From assembly GCF_900696085.1 (NCBI RefSeq), contig NZ_CAADFC020000028.1, forward strand, positions 310,001 to 374,000: DNA of 64,000 nt. The letters run 5' to 3'. The translations under genes and the position numbers were made by a program. Origin of the DNA: Bradyrhizobium ivorense (GTDB taxonomy: Bacteria > Pseudomonadota > Alphaproteobacteria > Rhizobiales > Xanthobacteraceae). Below the pieces are notes generated by a model that was not told the origin of the DNA, did not search any database, and saw nothing but the letters and a program-made list of their open reading frames with translations. Shown in pieces: positions 8,426 through 17,804 of this stretch. Each line of letters opens with the position of its first letter. Position 1 is the stretch's first letter.

Positions 8426-9473
8426 TCATGCAGCGACGCCGAGCAGCTTTGCTGCGGTACCGCCAAGAATGTTGGCCTTGTCGTCGTCGCTTAGCGAGGA
8501 GCAGGCGAAGATGTGGTCGACCGGGCTCAATTGCCATGGATAGGGATAGTCGCTTCCAAGCGGGTGTAAAGATCAGCGAGTCGAAATAGATCTGCTTGAG
8601 ATATTCCGTCGGCGCCTTCTTGAGCTGGATGTCGGGATTGCATCCCTTCGGTCCAACCAGGCAGGCATGGTCCGAGCGATCGGCGTACGACGGCAGATAG
8701 CCACCGCCATGCGCGGCAATGACCTTCAGCCCGGGAAAGCGGTCGAACGTGCCTTCGAAGATCAGGTGCGAGAGCGCGATCGAGGTCTCCAGCGGATTGC
8801 CGATCGTGTTGCCGAGCCAGCCATTGCCCGAGAGCCGCTTGTTGAGCTCCGGCACGCCCTGCGGATGGATGAACAGGGGAACGCCGAGTTCCTCGGCCTT
8901 GGCCCAGACGGGATGAAATTTCGGGTCGGAGAATTCGACACCGTTGACGACCCCGCCGATCGCCGCACCCTTCAACCCCTGCTTCTTCACGGCCGTCTCC
9001 AGCTCCTGCACGGCAAGATCGGGTGCCTGCAGCGTCAGCGAAGCGAACGCGGCGAAGCGGTCGGGCTTCGAGGCGCAGAGTTCGGCGAGTTTCTCGTTTT
9101 GGACCTTCACGATCTGCCCGGCAAGGTCACGGTCCCGATCGTACCAGAACGGGTTGATCGACAGCACCTCCATGTCGACGGCCTGTGCGTCCATCGCGGC
9201 AAGCCGCTTGTCGATTTCGATGAAGGCCTCGGCCGCGCCATTGACCGGCGGCAATTGCACCTTGTCGGCATTGGAACCGAGCAGGGCGCCCGCTTCGCGA
9301 AAATGGCAGTGCGAATGGATGTCGATGGTCTTGACGCGCTTGCCGCTGACCGAGACCGGCAATTTCTGGCGCGATTGTTGCGCCTCTGCATTGTGCACGA
9401 GCCCGCAGCTGCAGAACACGATGCCGGCCGCCGCCGTTGCTCCCGCCTTCAGGAAATCCCGCCTTGTGGCCAT
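8426..9473 (-). pseudogene. Amidohydrolase (ACMSD-like, Tat-exported), inactivated by an internal deletion
   Basis: The intact part starts at the ATG at 9473 with a strong Shine-Dalgarno (GGGGAGG) and a twin-arginine signal (MATRRDFLKAG). It continues as a metal-dependent amidohydrolase with the HSHCHF metal motif and FIHPQG. At about 8556-8566 the reading jumps from IYFDSLIFTP directly into GSDYPYPWQLSPVDHIF in another frame, which then runs to a natural stop at 8426-8428 (AAKLLGVAA). Related enzymes have about 17 residues between these blocks, so roughly 47 bases appear deleted, with loss of frame (the size is inferred from family length). The untouched frame instead runs into unrelated sequence and overlaps the convergent small gene. 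This is the last gene of the TRAP/cyclase locus. Confidence 0.85.
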
Positions 9474-9571
9474 GACGATCGCCTCCCCTATGTTTGTTCT
9501 TGTTGTGGGGCAGCGTATGGATACCGGTGAGCACTCGCAAGCTGCACGCTGTGCGTGTCGCGCAATCTTGA

Positions 9572-10567
9572 TCAGACCGGCTTGATCCCGGCCTTCGCGA
9601 TGATGTTGCGCCACTTCGGAACTTCATCCGTGATGCGCCTGCGCATGCCGTCGGACCCGTTGGCGAGCACCTCGAAGCCGTCATTGCGCAACTGGTCGGC
9701 GATCTTCGGCGTCTTCAGAATTGCGATCGATTTCGCCGACAGCAGCTCGACGACGGAAGCCGGCGTCTGGGCCGGCGCGAGAAATCCCTGGAAGGTGTCG
9801 GAGATGAAATCCTTGTAGCCGAGCTCGACCATGGTCGGCACGTCGGGCAGGTCGAACCAGCGGTGGGCTCCGGTGACGGCAAGCGCCTTCAACGCCCCTG
9901 ACGCGATGTGCGGGTGTGCCGGCGGCAGTGCCGCAAAGGCAACCTGGGTGGTGCCGCCCAGGATCGCCTGGATCGCCGGACCGGCGCCGGAGAACGGGAC
10001 GTGCGTCATCTGGATGTTGTCGACGATCTTGAACAGCTCGCCGGCCAGATGCGGCGTCGTCCCAAGGCCCGGGCTGGCATAGTTCAGCTCGTCCGGATTG
10101 GCCTTCGCGCGTGCGATCAGGTCTGCGACCGAGTTGATCCCGAGCTTCGGGTTGACCAGGATCACATTGGGCGAGGTGCCGAGCTCAGCGATCGGCGCAA
10201 AGTCCTTGTCCGGATCGTACGGGATCTTGGCGTAAAGGCCGGGATTGACGACATAGGCGCTCGACGTGATCAGTAGCGTATAGCCGTCCGGCTCGGCATG
10301 CGCCGCAATGCCGATTCCGATATTGCCGCCGCCGCCCGCGCGGTTCTCGACCACGATCGTGCCGCTGAGTGCCTCTCCGAGATGGGTGCCGAGAATGCGG
10401 GCCATGATGTCGGTCGGTCCGCCCGGCGCGAACGGCACGATGATTTTGATCGGTCGTTCCGGATAGCCGGCCGCTCTCGCTTGTCTTGCAACGCCGGCAA
10501 TCGCGACTGCGCCACCCGCTGCCAGGATTGCGCGGCGCGAAAGAAGGTTGGTTCTGTTGCCCGTCAT
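9572..10567 (-). CDS. Bug/TctC-family periplasmic solute receptor
   Basis: A 331-residue receptor with a twin-arginine-like signal (LSRRAILAAGG) and the Bug-family core: PIKIIVPFAPGGPTD near the N-terminus, VENRAGGGG, and LNYASPGLGTTPHLAGE. Bug proteins bind carboxylates or aromatic acids in the periplasm, normally for TctAB-type carriers, but many are orphans as here. A good Shine-Dalgarno (GAGGGA) precedes the ATG. It sits between two broken enzymes of the same strand and presumably belonged to the same catabolic operon. Confidence 0.88.
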   Translation of the reverse strand: MTGNRTNLLSRRAILAAGGAVAIAGVARQARAAGYPERPIKIIVPFAPGGPTDIMARILGTHLGEALSGTIVVENRAGGGGNIGIGIAAHAEPDGYTLLITSSAYVVNPGLYAKIPYDPDKDFAPIAELGTSPNVILVNPKLGINSVADLIARAKANPDELNYASPGLGTTPHLAGELFKIVDNIQMTHVPFSGAGPAIQAILGGTTQVAFAALPPAHPHIASGALKALAVTGAHRWFDLPDVPTMVELGYKDFISDTFQGFLAPAQTPASVVELLSAKSIAILKTPKIADQLRNDGFEVLANGSDGMRRRITDEVPKWRNIIAKAGIKPV

Positions 10568-10593
10568 CCGATGTCCCTCAGCCGCATCAGGTC

Positions 10594-11280
10594 TTACAGG
10601 TCAAATACTGCCACCGCGCGGATCGGGGAGGCCGTTCCCTCGCGCCACTTCATCGGCAGGCCGATGAAGGTGAACTGTCCCTGGCCAAGCAACGCTTCGA
10701 GATTGCACAGGCTTTCGATGTGGGTGATGTCGAGATTGAGGCAGGCCTTGTGAACCAGCAGGTTCACGTCGCTCTCGGGGCCCGGACGCATCGAGTCAAT
10801 GCCGAAATGAACGATGCCATGCCCTGCGAGCCATTCGGTAGCGGCGACGTTCACGCCGGAATTGTCGGTGGAGTATTCCTTGCGCGGAAACGTCCGTGCA
10901 TGGTGGCCGGTGCAGAGCAGCACGGTGCCGGCCTTCGGTACCGGCACCCCGGCTGTCTTCACGGCCGCCTCCAGATCGGCCGGCGTAATCTCGGCGCGCG
11001 GCGCGATATGACGCAGGTCGAGGCAGATACCCGGAACGATGCATTTTTCCAGCGGATACTAATCGATCGATATGCCGTTCGGCCCGAAATGCCGGGGCGC
11101 ATCGATGTGGGTGCCGCCGTGATCAGCCATCGAGATGAACATCGACGCCAAGCCGTAGACGTTTCTCGATTCTGCGTAGGCCTCTTCGTGGGTCTTCCAC
11201 ATGCCGTGTATGATCGGCGGATGGCCGGGGTAGCTCGGGGTGCGGTGATAGAGCTCTCGGCTCAGGTCGACGATCCTCAC
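10594..11280 (-). pseudogene. Cyclase/kynurenine-formamidase-like hydrolase, interrupted by an in-frame amber codon
   Basis: Two open segments in the same frame together make a full-length cyclase-family protein. The first runs from a GTG at 11280 (RIVDLSRELYHRTPSYPGHP) through the metal motif HGGTHIDAPRHF to ISID. A TAG at 11059-11061 then interrupts, after which YPLEKCIVPGICLDLRH continues to SPIRAVAVFDL and the stop at 10594. No bases are gained or lost, so a single change (for example from GAG, AAG or CAG) would explain it. The family hydrolyses amide or cyclic bonds with a bound metal ion. Either this is a pseudogene or the amber codon is suppressed or a sequencing error. It lies next to the Bug receptor and the broken amidohydrolase. 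Confidence 0.85.
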
Positions 11281-11374
11281 AGCGGGTGCCCTTTCTTGAC
11301 GGAGCTGGCGCAGGCGCGCTTCTAGGCGCAATGCTGACGCGTTTGCCGCAACTCCGCAAGATGCGTGCATCGCT

Positions 11375-12670
11375 TTAGTGAAGGACCTGGAGCTGCCGCG
11401 GCAGCCACAGCGAGATTTCCGGCAGGTAAGTCACGCACATCAGGACGAAGAACATCACTGCGTAGAACGGCCAGATCTTGCGCATCACCTGCTCGATCGT
11501 GACCTTGCCGACCGCGCAGCCGACAAACAGGATCGCGCCGACCGGCGGATGGCACAGGCCGATGCCGAGATTGAGCAGCATGATCATGCCGAAATGGACC
11601 GGATCGACGCCAAAATTCTTCATCACCGGCAACAGAATCGGTGTTGCGATCAGGATCGACGGCGCCATGTCGACGAGCGTGCCGAGCACGAGCAGCAGAA
11701 CGTTGATCAGGAACAGGATGACGTATTTGTTGTCCGAGATCGACAGGAAGAAGGCCGTCATCTTGGCCGGCATCTGGGTCAGCGCCATGATGTAGCCGAC
11801 GCTGGAGGCGCAGGCGATCAGTGTCATCACCATCGCAACCGTCCGCAGCGTGCGGTGCAGCAGCACCGGCAGGTCGTGCCAGCGGTAGTCGCGATAGATG
11901 AACATGGTGACGAAGAAGGCCCAGATGCAGGCGACGGCACCGGCCTCGATTGCGGTGAAAATGCCGCCGAGAATGCCGCCCAAAATGATCACGAGCGTGA
12001 TCAGCCCCCAGGACGCATCGATCGCGATCCGGATCGCGTCCTTGGCCGGTACGGCCTGGCCATGCGGGTGTTTCTCGCGGTAGGCGATCGCAAGGCACAG
12101 CACGACCAGCGAGAAGCCGAGCAGGAGACCGGGGAACACGCCGGCCATGAACAGGGCGCTGATTGAAATCGTTCCGCCGGTGGCCAGCGAATAAAGCACC
12201 GCATTGTGGCTCGGCGGCACCAGCAGCGCCTGCACCGACGAGGTGATCGTCAGGTTGGTGGCGAACACCCGCGGATAGCCGTTCTTTTCCATTTGCGGGA
12301 TCATCACCGAGCCGATCGCGGAGGTATCGGCGACGGCCGAGCCCGAAATGCCGCTCAAGAATGTCGTCGCGAGCACATTGACGATCGAGAGCCCGCCCCG
12401 CAGGCGGGTAAGGCCGACCAGCACGTCGGCGAACGCCACCAGGCGTCGCGCCATGCCACCTTCGGCCATGATGGCGCCGGCCAGCACGAAGAACGGAATC
12501 GTCAGCATCGCGACCTTGCTGACGCCGTCCGAAATCTTCAGCATCACGGCCTCGAGCGGAATCCCGATCGACAGCGCGCCGACGATCGCCGCCATCGCCA
12601 GCGAGTAGGCGATCGGCATCCCGATTAGGAAGCAGATCAGCATCGTCGCGAGCAGGATGAAGATATCCAT
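11375..12670 (-). CDS. TRAP transporter large permease (DctM type)
   Basis: A 431-residue, about 12-segment membrane protein of the DctM family, with the typical N-terminus (MDIFILLATMLICFLIGMPIAYSL is the first segment region) and motifs such as MEKNGYPRVFATNLTITSS and PPSHNAVLYSLA. It forms the ion-coupled channel of a tripartite ATP-independent periplasmic transporter together with the small permease and receptor encoded just upstream. The ATG at 12670 is 16 bases after the small-permease stop. The substrate is probably an organic acid; the family does not settle which. Confidence 0.9.
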   Translation of the reverse strand: MDIFILLATMLICFLIGMPIAYSLAMAAIVGALSIGIPLEAVMLKISDGVSKVAMLTIPFFVLAGAIMAEGGMARRLVAFADVLVGLTRLRGGLSIVNVLATTFLSGISGSAVADTSAIGSVMIPQMEKNGYPRVFATNLTITSSVQALLVPPSHNAVLYSLATGGTISISALFMAGVFPGLLLGFSLVVLCLAIAYREKHPHGQAVPAKDAIRIAIDASWGLITLVIILGGILGGIFTAIEAGAVACIWAFFVTMFIYRDYRWHDLPVLLHRTLRTVAMVMTLIACASSVGYIMALTQMPAKMTAFFLSISDNKYVILFLINVLLLVLGTLVDMAPSILIATPILLPVMKNFGVDPVHFGMIMLLNLGIGLCHPPVGAILFVGCAVGKVTIEQVMRKIWPFYAVMFFVLMCVTYLPEISLWLPRQLQVLH

Positions 12671-12686
12671 GTCTGTCCTCGCGCCG

Positions 12687-13199
12687 TCAGTCGAGGGGCA
12701 CTTCGCCATGCTGTCCGATCGGGTCGGGCGGAACCCCGAGGAAAATCCGCTCGATGATGAACAGCAGCAGGCAAAGGCCGCCGACCGGGATCGGCAAATA
12801 GGTGACGCCGACCGAAAGGAATGGAAAGTCTGCGATGGTGTTGTGCCAGGTCACTTCGACGAGCCGCCAGCCCCAGATGATCATGAACAGCGCGATCAGG
12901 CCCATCAGCAGCTGCACGGCCAGTTCGGCGAGGAAGCGGAGCCGGTCCGGCAGCTTGCCGGCGAAATAGCCGACATTCATGTGCAGGTTGAGCCGATAGC
13001 CCGCCGCCGCGCCGATGAAGGTCACGACGATGGTCAGGAGAACCGCAAGCGGCTCGGGCCAGGACGCGGCGCTGTTCAGGACATAGCGCGTGAACACCGC
13101 CCAGGGGATTACGGCCGAGATCAGCACCAGGGCTACGCAGCCGGTGATGACGCAAGCCTGATACAGAATGTCCATTGCGCGGCGATATGATCGAGCCAT
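12687..13199 (-). CDS. TRAP transporter small permease (DctQ type)
   Basis: A 170-residue protein with four predicted membrane segments and the DctQ layout (WAVFTRYVLNSAASWPEPLAVLLT around residues 34-55, WRLVEV later). It pairs with the large permease encoded downstream. It lies 12 bases after the receptor gene, so receptor, small permease and large permease form one operon in the usual P-Q-M order. Confidence 0.88.
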   Translation of the reverse strand: MARSYRRAMDILYQACVITGCVALVLISAVIPWAVFTRYVLNSAASWPEPLAVLLTIVVTFIGAAAGYRLNLHMNVGYFAGKLPDRLRFLAELAVQLLMGLIALFMIIWGWRLVEVTWHNTIADFPFLSVGVTYLPIPVGGLCLLLFIIERIFLGVPPDPIGQHGEVPLD

Positions 13200-13211
13200 C
13201 TCGATGCCGGA

Positions 13212-14243
13212 TCAGGCCGACTGGATACGCGCGATCATGTCCTGGTACTTCGGACCATACTTGTCCCATACCGGCTTGACCGCATTCTGGAACGGAGCCT
13301 TGTCGGCGATCTCGACGATCTCGCAGCCGGCGGCCTTGGCCTTTTCCATCGCCTGCTTTTCATATTCGTTCCAGAGCACGCGTTCCTCCATCTGCGCCTC
13401 GCGCGCCAGCTTCTTGATCAGCGTCTGGTCATCGGCCGTAAGGGTCGACCAGGTCCGCTTCGAGAACACCAGCACCTCGGGAACGATCAGGTGCTCGGTG
13501 AGCGAAAAGTGTTTCGCCGCCGTGTAATGGTTGCTGAAGACGTAGCTCGGCGGATTGTTCTCAGCGCCGTCGATCACGCCGGTCTGCAGCGCGCTGAACA
13601 CCTGATCGTAGCCCATCGCGACGCCATTGCCGCCCAGCGCGTTCATCATGTCGACAAAGATCGGGTTGCCGATCACGCGGAACTTGAGGCCCTTGACGTC
13701 TGCGATTGTCTTGATCGCGCGCTTGGTGTTGTAGAGGCTGCGTGCGCCGGAATTCATCCAGCACAGCGCGACAAGTCCGGCGTTCGGGTGGGCGGTAATC
13801 TTGTCGAGCAGGTCTTGCCCGAGGGGACCGTCCATCATCCTTTCGGCATGCGCCATGTTCTTGAACAGGAACGGCATGTTGACGACGTTGATGTCGTCGA
13901 CGATCGGCCCGATCGATCCGGCGCTGACGCGCAGCATCTGGATCGCGCCGATCTGGGTCTGCTCGATGGTCTCCTTCTCGCCGCCAAGCTGCATCGAAGG
14001 GAACATCTGCAGCGAGAGGCGGCCGTTGGTTGCGGCCGCGAGCTTCTTGCCGAGGTTTTCCGTCGCCGCCACGGTCGGGTAGCCCGGAGGCTGCACGTCG
14101 GAGGCCTTGAACACCGCTTTCGACTGGGCATGCGTTGCCGACGTTGACGTCGCGACGGCGGCGCCAAGACCGGCGCCCAGTCTGATGAGGTCGCGACGGT
14201 TGAGCTGCGCCAGGCGCTGATGCGATCGACGTGTATCGTCCAT
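13212..14243 (-). CDS. TRAP transporter periplasmic receptor (DctP type)
   Basis: A 343-residue solute receptor with a twin-arginine-like signal (NRRDLIRLGAG, residues about 15-25) ending near THAQS. DctP features include FKASDVQPPGYPTVAATENLGKKL being the first strand region, MQLGGEKETIEQTQIGAIQM, and the conserved FRVIGNPIFVDMMNALGG, which contains the arginine that usually grips a carboxylate. It would capture an organic acid in the periplasm for the DctQM permease. It is the first structural gene after the GntR regulator on the same strand. Confidence 0.9.
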   Translation of the reverse strand: MDDTRRSHQRLAQLNRRDLIRLGAGLGAAVATSTSATHAQSKAVFKASDVQPPGYPTVAATENLGKKLAAATNGRLSLQMFPSMQLGGEKETIEQTQIGAIQMLRVSAGSIGPIVDDINVVNMPFLFKNMAHAERMMDGPLGQDLLDKITAHPNAGLVALCWMNSGARSLYNTKRAIKTIADVKGLKFRVIGNPIFVDMMNALGGNGVAMGYDQVFSALQTGVIDGAENNPPSYVFSNHYTAAKHFSLTEHLIVPEVLVFSKRTWSTLTADDQTLIKKLAREAQMEERVLWNEYEKQAMEKAKAAGCEIVEIADKAPFQNAVKPVWDKYGPKYQDMIARIQSA

Positions 14244-14291
14244 GTCGTTTCCTTCCCTGATGCCGGGCTCGTTGGTTTTTGGCCGCGGTCG

Positions 14292-15026
14292 CTAGCTTTG
14301 TTGGTCGAAGAACTCCGGATTATTGTGCCGGGTGGCGGAGATATCGGCCAGCAGCCGTTCGAGATGCCTGACCATCGCAGCTCCGGCAGATACGGGATCG
14401 CGCGCCTCGATCGCGGCCATGATTGCCTCGTGCTCGGCGATGACCTCGGCCATTCGCCCGCGTTGCGGCAGGGTGAGGCGTCGAAAGCGATCGACGTGGA
14501 CCTTGACTTGAAGAATCAGCTTCCAGATGCCGGGATGTCCGGCGATGTCGGCAATGCTGGCGTGAAAGGCCTCGTCGGCCTGATGGAATGCCTCACGATC
14601 ATCAGCCGCATCGGCCTCGCGCTGACGCTCGAGGATGGAATGCAGGCCGAGGATCTGGCTGGAACTGGCGCGCTCGGTCGCCATCCGGGTCGTGGTCTCT
14701 TCCAGCGACCTGCGGACGATGATCGCTTCGGGGAGCGCGGCGAGCGGGATGCGCGACACGAAGATGCCGGATTGCGGGAAGATCTCGACCAGGCCTTCGT
14801 CAGCCAGCCGCAAGATCGCCTCGCGCACCGGCGTTCGGCTGACGCCATAGGAGAGGGCGATTTCGGTTTCAGGTATCGGATCGCCTGGCCGGCGCTGTAA
14901 CGAGACCAGTTCGGCGCGCAGGTCGGCATGAATCCGGGCGGCCGCGGTGGCGGTTCGGGGCCGGCCAGCACGTCTCGCGCCGGCCAAGGCACGGAGTTCG
15001 GATTTCTTCTGCGCGCGAGCGGGCAT
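14292..15026 (-). CDS. GntR-family transcriptional regulator (FadR/FCD subfamily)
   Basis: A 244-residue regulator. The N-terminal winged helix covers about residues 25-95 (ETEIALSYGVSRTPVREAIL is the recognition region), followed by an all-helical FCD ligand domain with spaced His/Asp residues (HQADEAFH, EHEAIM) that usually bind a metal and an organic acid. It lies directly upstream of, and on the same strand as, the TRAP operon and is divergent from an SDR gene, with an AT-rich dyad in between. This layout fits a repressor released by the transported acid (inference). Confidence 0.9.
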   Translation of the reverse strand: MPARAQKKSELRALAGARRAGRPRTATAAARIHADLRAELVSLQRRPGDPIPETEIALSYGVSRTPVREAILRLADEGLVEIFPQSGIFVSRIPLAALPEAIIVRRSLEETTTRMATERASSSQILGLHSILERQREADAADDREAFHQADEAFHASIADIAGHPGIWKLILQVKVHVDRFRRLTLPQRGRMAEVIAEHEAIMAAIEARDPVSAGAAMVRHLERLLADISATRHNNPEFFDQQS

Positions 15027-15042
15027 TTTTCCGGCCTGAAAT

Positions 15043-15062
15043 CTGATATATTAGTATATGAA
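15043..15062. promoter_or_regulatory. AT-rich dyad between gntR and the divergent SDR gene, candidate GntR operator
   Basis: The sequence around 15046-15059 (ATATATTAGTATAT) is an imperfect palindrome with arms ATATA and TATAT in an otherwise GC-rich intergenic region. It lies 20 bases upstream of the GntR start and about 65 bases upstream of the SDR start. FCD-type GntR proteins commonly bind such TATAC/GTATA-like dyads, so autoregulation and control of the SDR gene are plausible. Confidence 0.45.
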
Positions 15063-15124
15063 GCTGGACCTGAAAGCAATTGGAACGGGTAGGATCTGGC
15101 GTCCGCCACTGAAGGGAGTTTCGT

Positions 15125-15931
15125 GTGACCGACTATCGCAAGCTGTTTGATCTCACCGGCAAGACGGCCGTCGTGCTGGGCGCGGCCTCGGGCATCGGAA
15201 AATCCTCGGCCGAGGCGCTGGCGTCGCTGGGTGCGCGGGTGCTGTGCGCCGATCGAACGCAGGAGGGCGCGGCCGCGACCGCCGCTGCGATCCGTCAGCA
15301 GGGTGGATCGGCGACGGCGGCCAGTTGCGATGCAGCCGACCGCGCCGATGTCAAGGCACTGGCGGCGAAAGCACTCGCGGAATTTCAGCGCATCGACATC
15401 GCCGTGACCACGCCGGGGCTGAATATCCGCAAGACCATCCTCGACTACACCGAGGAGGATCTCGACCGCGTCATCAATCTCAACATCAAGGGCACGGTGT
15501 GGTTCTTCCAGGCGTTCGGCCGCATCATGGTCAGCCAGCGGGGCGGCAGCCTCATTGCCTGCTCTTCGGTGCGTGCGGTGACGATCGAGCCGGGGCTTGC
15601 GGTCTATGGATCGACCAAGGCGGCGATCGGGCTGTTGGTGAAGGGCTTTGCGTCCGAGGTTGGACGGGCTGGTGTCCGGGTCAACGCGATTGCACCAAGC
15701 ATCGCGGAAACCGCGCTGACCGGACCGTTCAAGCAACGGCCCGATATCTACAACCTCTATGCCGGACACACCGTGTTCAACCGCTGGAGCAGTGCCGATG
15801 AGGTCGCGACCGCCGTCGCCTATCTGGCATCGGACGCCGCAAGCTATGTCAGTGGCAGCACGCTGTTCGTCGATGGCGGCTGGACCGCGGTCGACGGGCC
15901 GCCGACGGGCCTGACGCAACTGGCGCGTTAA
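15125..15931 (+). CDS. Short-chain dehydrogenase/reductase
   Basis: A 268-residue SDR with the dinucleotide loop GAASGIG (residues about 19-25), the NAG-equivalent region (TTPGLNIRK), a catalytic Ser (CSSVRAV) and YxxxK (YGSTKAA), and a C-terminal GGWTAVDG. It should oxidise or reduce a hydroxyl or keto compound with NAD(P)(H). It starts with GTG at 15125, preceded by GGGAG, and is divergent from the GntR/TRAP locus, so it probably handles the imported compound (inference). Confidence 0.88.
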   Translation: MTDYRKLFDLTGKTAVVLGAASGIGKSSAEALASLGARVLCADRTQEGAAATAAAIRQQGGSATAASCDAADRADVKALAAKALAEFQRIDIAVTTPGLNIRKTILDYTEEDLDRVINLNIKGTVWFFQAFGRIMVSQRGGSLIACSSVRAVTIEPGLAVYGSTKAAIGLLVKGFASEVGRAGVRVNAIAPSIAETALTGPFKQRPDIYNLYAGHTVFNRWSSADEVATAVAYLASDAASYVSGSTLFVDGGWTAVDGPPTGLTQLAR

Positions 15932-15944
15932 GCCGCGGCATTCG

Positions 15945-16652
15945 CTATCCAGATTCGGAGACGAAGCCGGCGCGGCTACGCAACTCCGCTGCGCCTGACG
16001 ACGTCAGCGACTCGATGAGACGTTGCGCCTGCGATACGGCCGATGCTCGTGTTGCGATGGCGGCCGTATACATGGTCGCAAGCTCAAATCCCGGCGGCAA
16101 CGCGCCTGACAGCACCACGCCGCTGTTGCTGATGATCTCGGTCGATTGCGTGCAGCCGATTGGCCGCCGCGCGTCGGAATCGGCCAGATGCCGCATCGCG
16201 GTCGTGCCGTTTGGAAAAACCTTCAGCCGCTCGGCGACGTCGCTCTCGATGCCGAGTCGCGCGAGAACCTTGGCGACATGAATTCCCGCCGTGGATGCCT
16301 TGGTGTCCGGCACAAAGATCGCGTCCGCAGCGAGCAGGGTGCTGCGCAGGCTGGCGGCGTCCTCGGCGCGCACGAGCGGGTCGCCGGCGCGAACGGCAAG
16401 TGCAGTTGCAACCCGGCCGATGTCGGCGATCGAACTGCGCTCGACCAGTCCTTCGTCGGCGAGTATTCCGATCAGGGCCGCGGTGAGGATCACGATGTCG
16501 GCCGGTGCGCCGGCGCGCAACTTCTCGGCCATGGCGCCGACTGCGCCAAACTCGCCGGCAATGTCGAAGCCGGTTTCGGCCTTGAGCGCCGGCGCGAGGC
16601 TGCCCACCAGGCCCTGCGCCGCGCCGCCGCTGAGGATGTTCAAGTTCTTCAT
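15945..16652 (-). CDS. ModA-like substrate-binding protein without a signal peptide
   Basis: A 235-residue protein with the fold-defining segments of molybdate-type binding proteins: LNILSGGAAQGLVGSLAPAL at the N-terminus, GAPADIVIL, FVPDTKASTAGIH and CTQSTEIIS. The start MKNLNILSGG goes straight into the first beta-strand and no signal sequence is visible, so the protein may stay in the cytoplasm or the true start may be different. No modB or modC gene is adjacent. It lies before a Bug receptor on the same strand (gap 35 bases) and is convergent to the SDR gene. Confidence 0.75.
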   Translation of the reverse strand: MKNLNILSGGAAQGLVGSLAPALKAETGFDIAGEFGAVGAMAEKLRAGAPADIVILTAALIGILADEGLVERSSIADIGRVATALAVRAGDPLVRAEDAASLRSTLLAADAIFVPDTKASTAGIHVAKVLARLGIESDVAERLKVFPNGTTAMRHLADSDARRPIGCTQSTEIISNSGVVLSGALPPGFELATMYTAAIATRASAVSQAQRLIESLTSSGAAELRSRAGFVSESG

Positions 16653-16687
16653 ACGCTCTATTCCATGGCCACGGTTCTACTCCGCGC

Positions 16688-17659
16688 TTACTGGGGCTTC
16701 TCGAACTTCTTGACGACATCGGCCCACTTCACGATATCGCCGCGCAGGAATGCGTCGAACTGCTCCGGCGTCATCGCCATCGGCAGCGCACCCTGGGCCG
16801 CCCAGAGCTTTCCGACCTCCGGCCGCTTGATCGCCGCATTCACGGCCTGGTTCAGTCTGTCGATGATCGGCTTCGGTGTACCGGCGGGCGCCATCAGGCC
16901 AAGCCAGATCGTCGCCTCATAACCGGAAACGCCGGCCTCGATGACCGTTGGAACACTGGGCAGCACCGCCGAGCGAATCTTGCCTGTGGTTGCGAGAGCG
17001 CGGACCTGGTTTTCGGCGATGTTGGGGGCCATCGCGGGAACGGCATCGATCATCATCTGCACCTGGCCGCCGATGACGCCACTCCGGGCTTCGCCGCTGT
17101 TGCGATAGGGCACGTGCACGATATCGATCCCCGCCATGGCTTTGAACAATTCACCCGCCATGTGATAGGGCGTGCCCTGACCCGACGAGGCATAGTTCAG
17201 TTTTCCCGGCTGCGATTTGGCAAGCGCGATGAACTCCTGCAGGGTCTTCGCCTGCACGGCGGGGCTGACCACGATCACGAGATCGGAAGAGTTCAGCGGT
17301 GCGATCGGCGCCAGGTCGCGCATCAGCTCGTATTTGCGCTGCGGTACCAGCGATTCATTTGCGGTCTGGGTGTTCGACATCATGAGCAGGGTGTAGCCAT
17401 CGGCCGGCGCCTTCGCGACCTCGAGCGTGCCGATCACCCCGCCGGCGCCGGTCCGGTTCTCGACCACGAAGGGCTGGCCGAGGCCTTCCTGCAAAATGCT
17501 GCCGATCTGTCGCGCCACGACGTCGGCTGGGCCGCCGGGACCAAACGGAACGACGATCCTGACCGGGCGCACCGGATAATCTTCGGCGCCTGCATGCGTG
17601 CCGGCCATCAAGATGCACAGCAGCACGACGAGCACCAAGACGTTCCGTACGCTCGCCAT
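16688..17659 (-). CDS. Bug/TctC-family periplasmic solute receptor
   Basis: A 323-residue receptor with a Sec signal (NVLVLVVLLCILMAGTHAGAE) and Bug-family core motifs: PVRIVVPFGPGGPADV, VENRTGAGG, DGYTLLMMSN and LNYASSGQGTPYHMAGE. It is a second orphan Bug protein in the window with no TctAB genes nearby. It probably forms a two-gene unit with the ModA-like gene (35-base gap, same strand) and is divergent from the ABC binding protein at 17805. Confidence 0.88.
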   Translation of the reverse strand: MASVRNVLVLVVLLCILMAGTHAGAEDYPVRPVRIVVPFGPGGPADVVARQIGSILQEGLGQPFVVENRTGAGGVIGTLEVAKAPADGYTLLMMSNTQTANESLVPQRKYELMRDLAPIAPLNSSDLVIVVSPAVQAKTLQEFIALAKSQPGKLNYASSGQGTPYHMAGELFKAMAGIDIVHVPYRNSGEARSGVIGGQVQMMIDAVPAMAPNIAENQVRALATTGKIRSAVLPSVPTVIEAGVSGYEATIWLGLMAPAGTPKPIIDRLNQAVNAAIKRPEVGKLWAAQGALPMAMTPEQFDAFLRGDIVKWADVVKKFEKPQ

Positions 17660-17804
17660 TGCTCTCCCCCGACTTTAGTCTTGTTTCTTAATCACAAGTC
17701 TAGCTGCAACCTGAAGCCGCTGTCGACGACAGACTCATTCTCTTGCGTCGGAATAAGATCGGCAGGGCGGTGTATCAACTTCGCCATCACGTGCGGGGGA
17801 ACAC

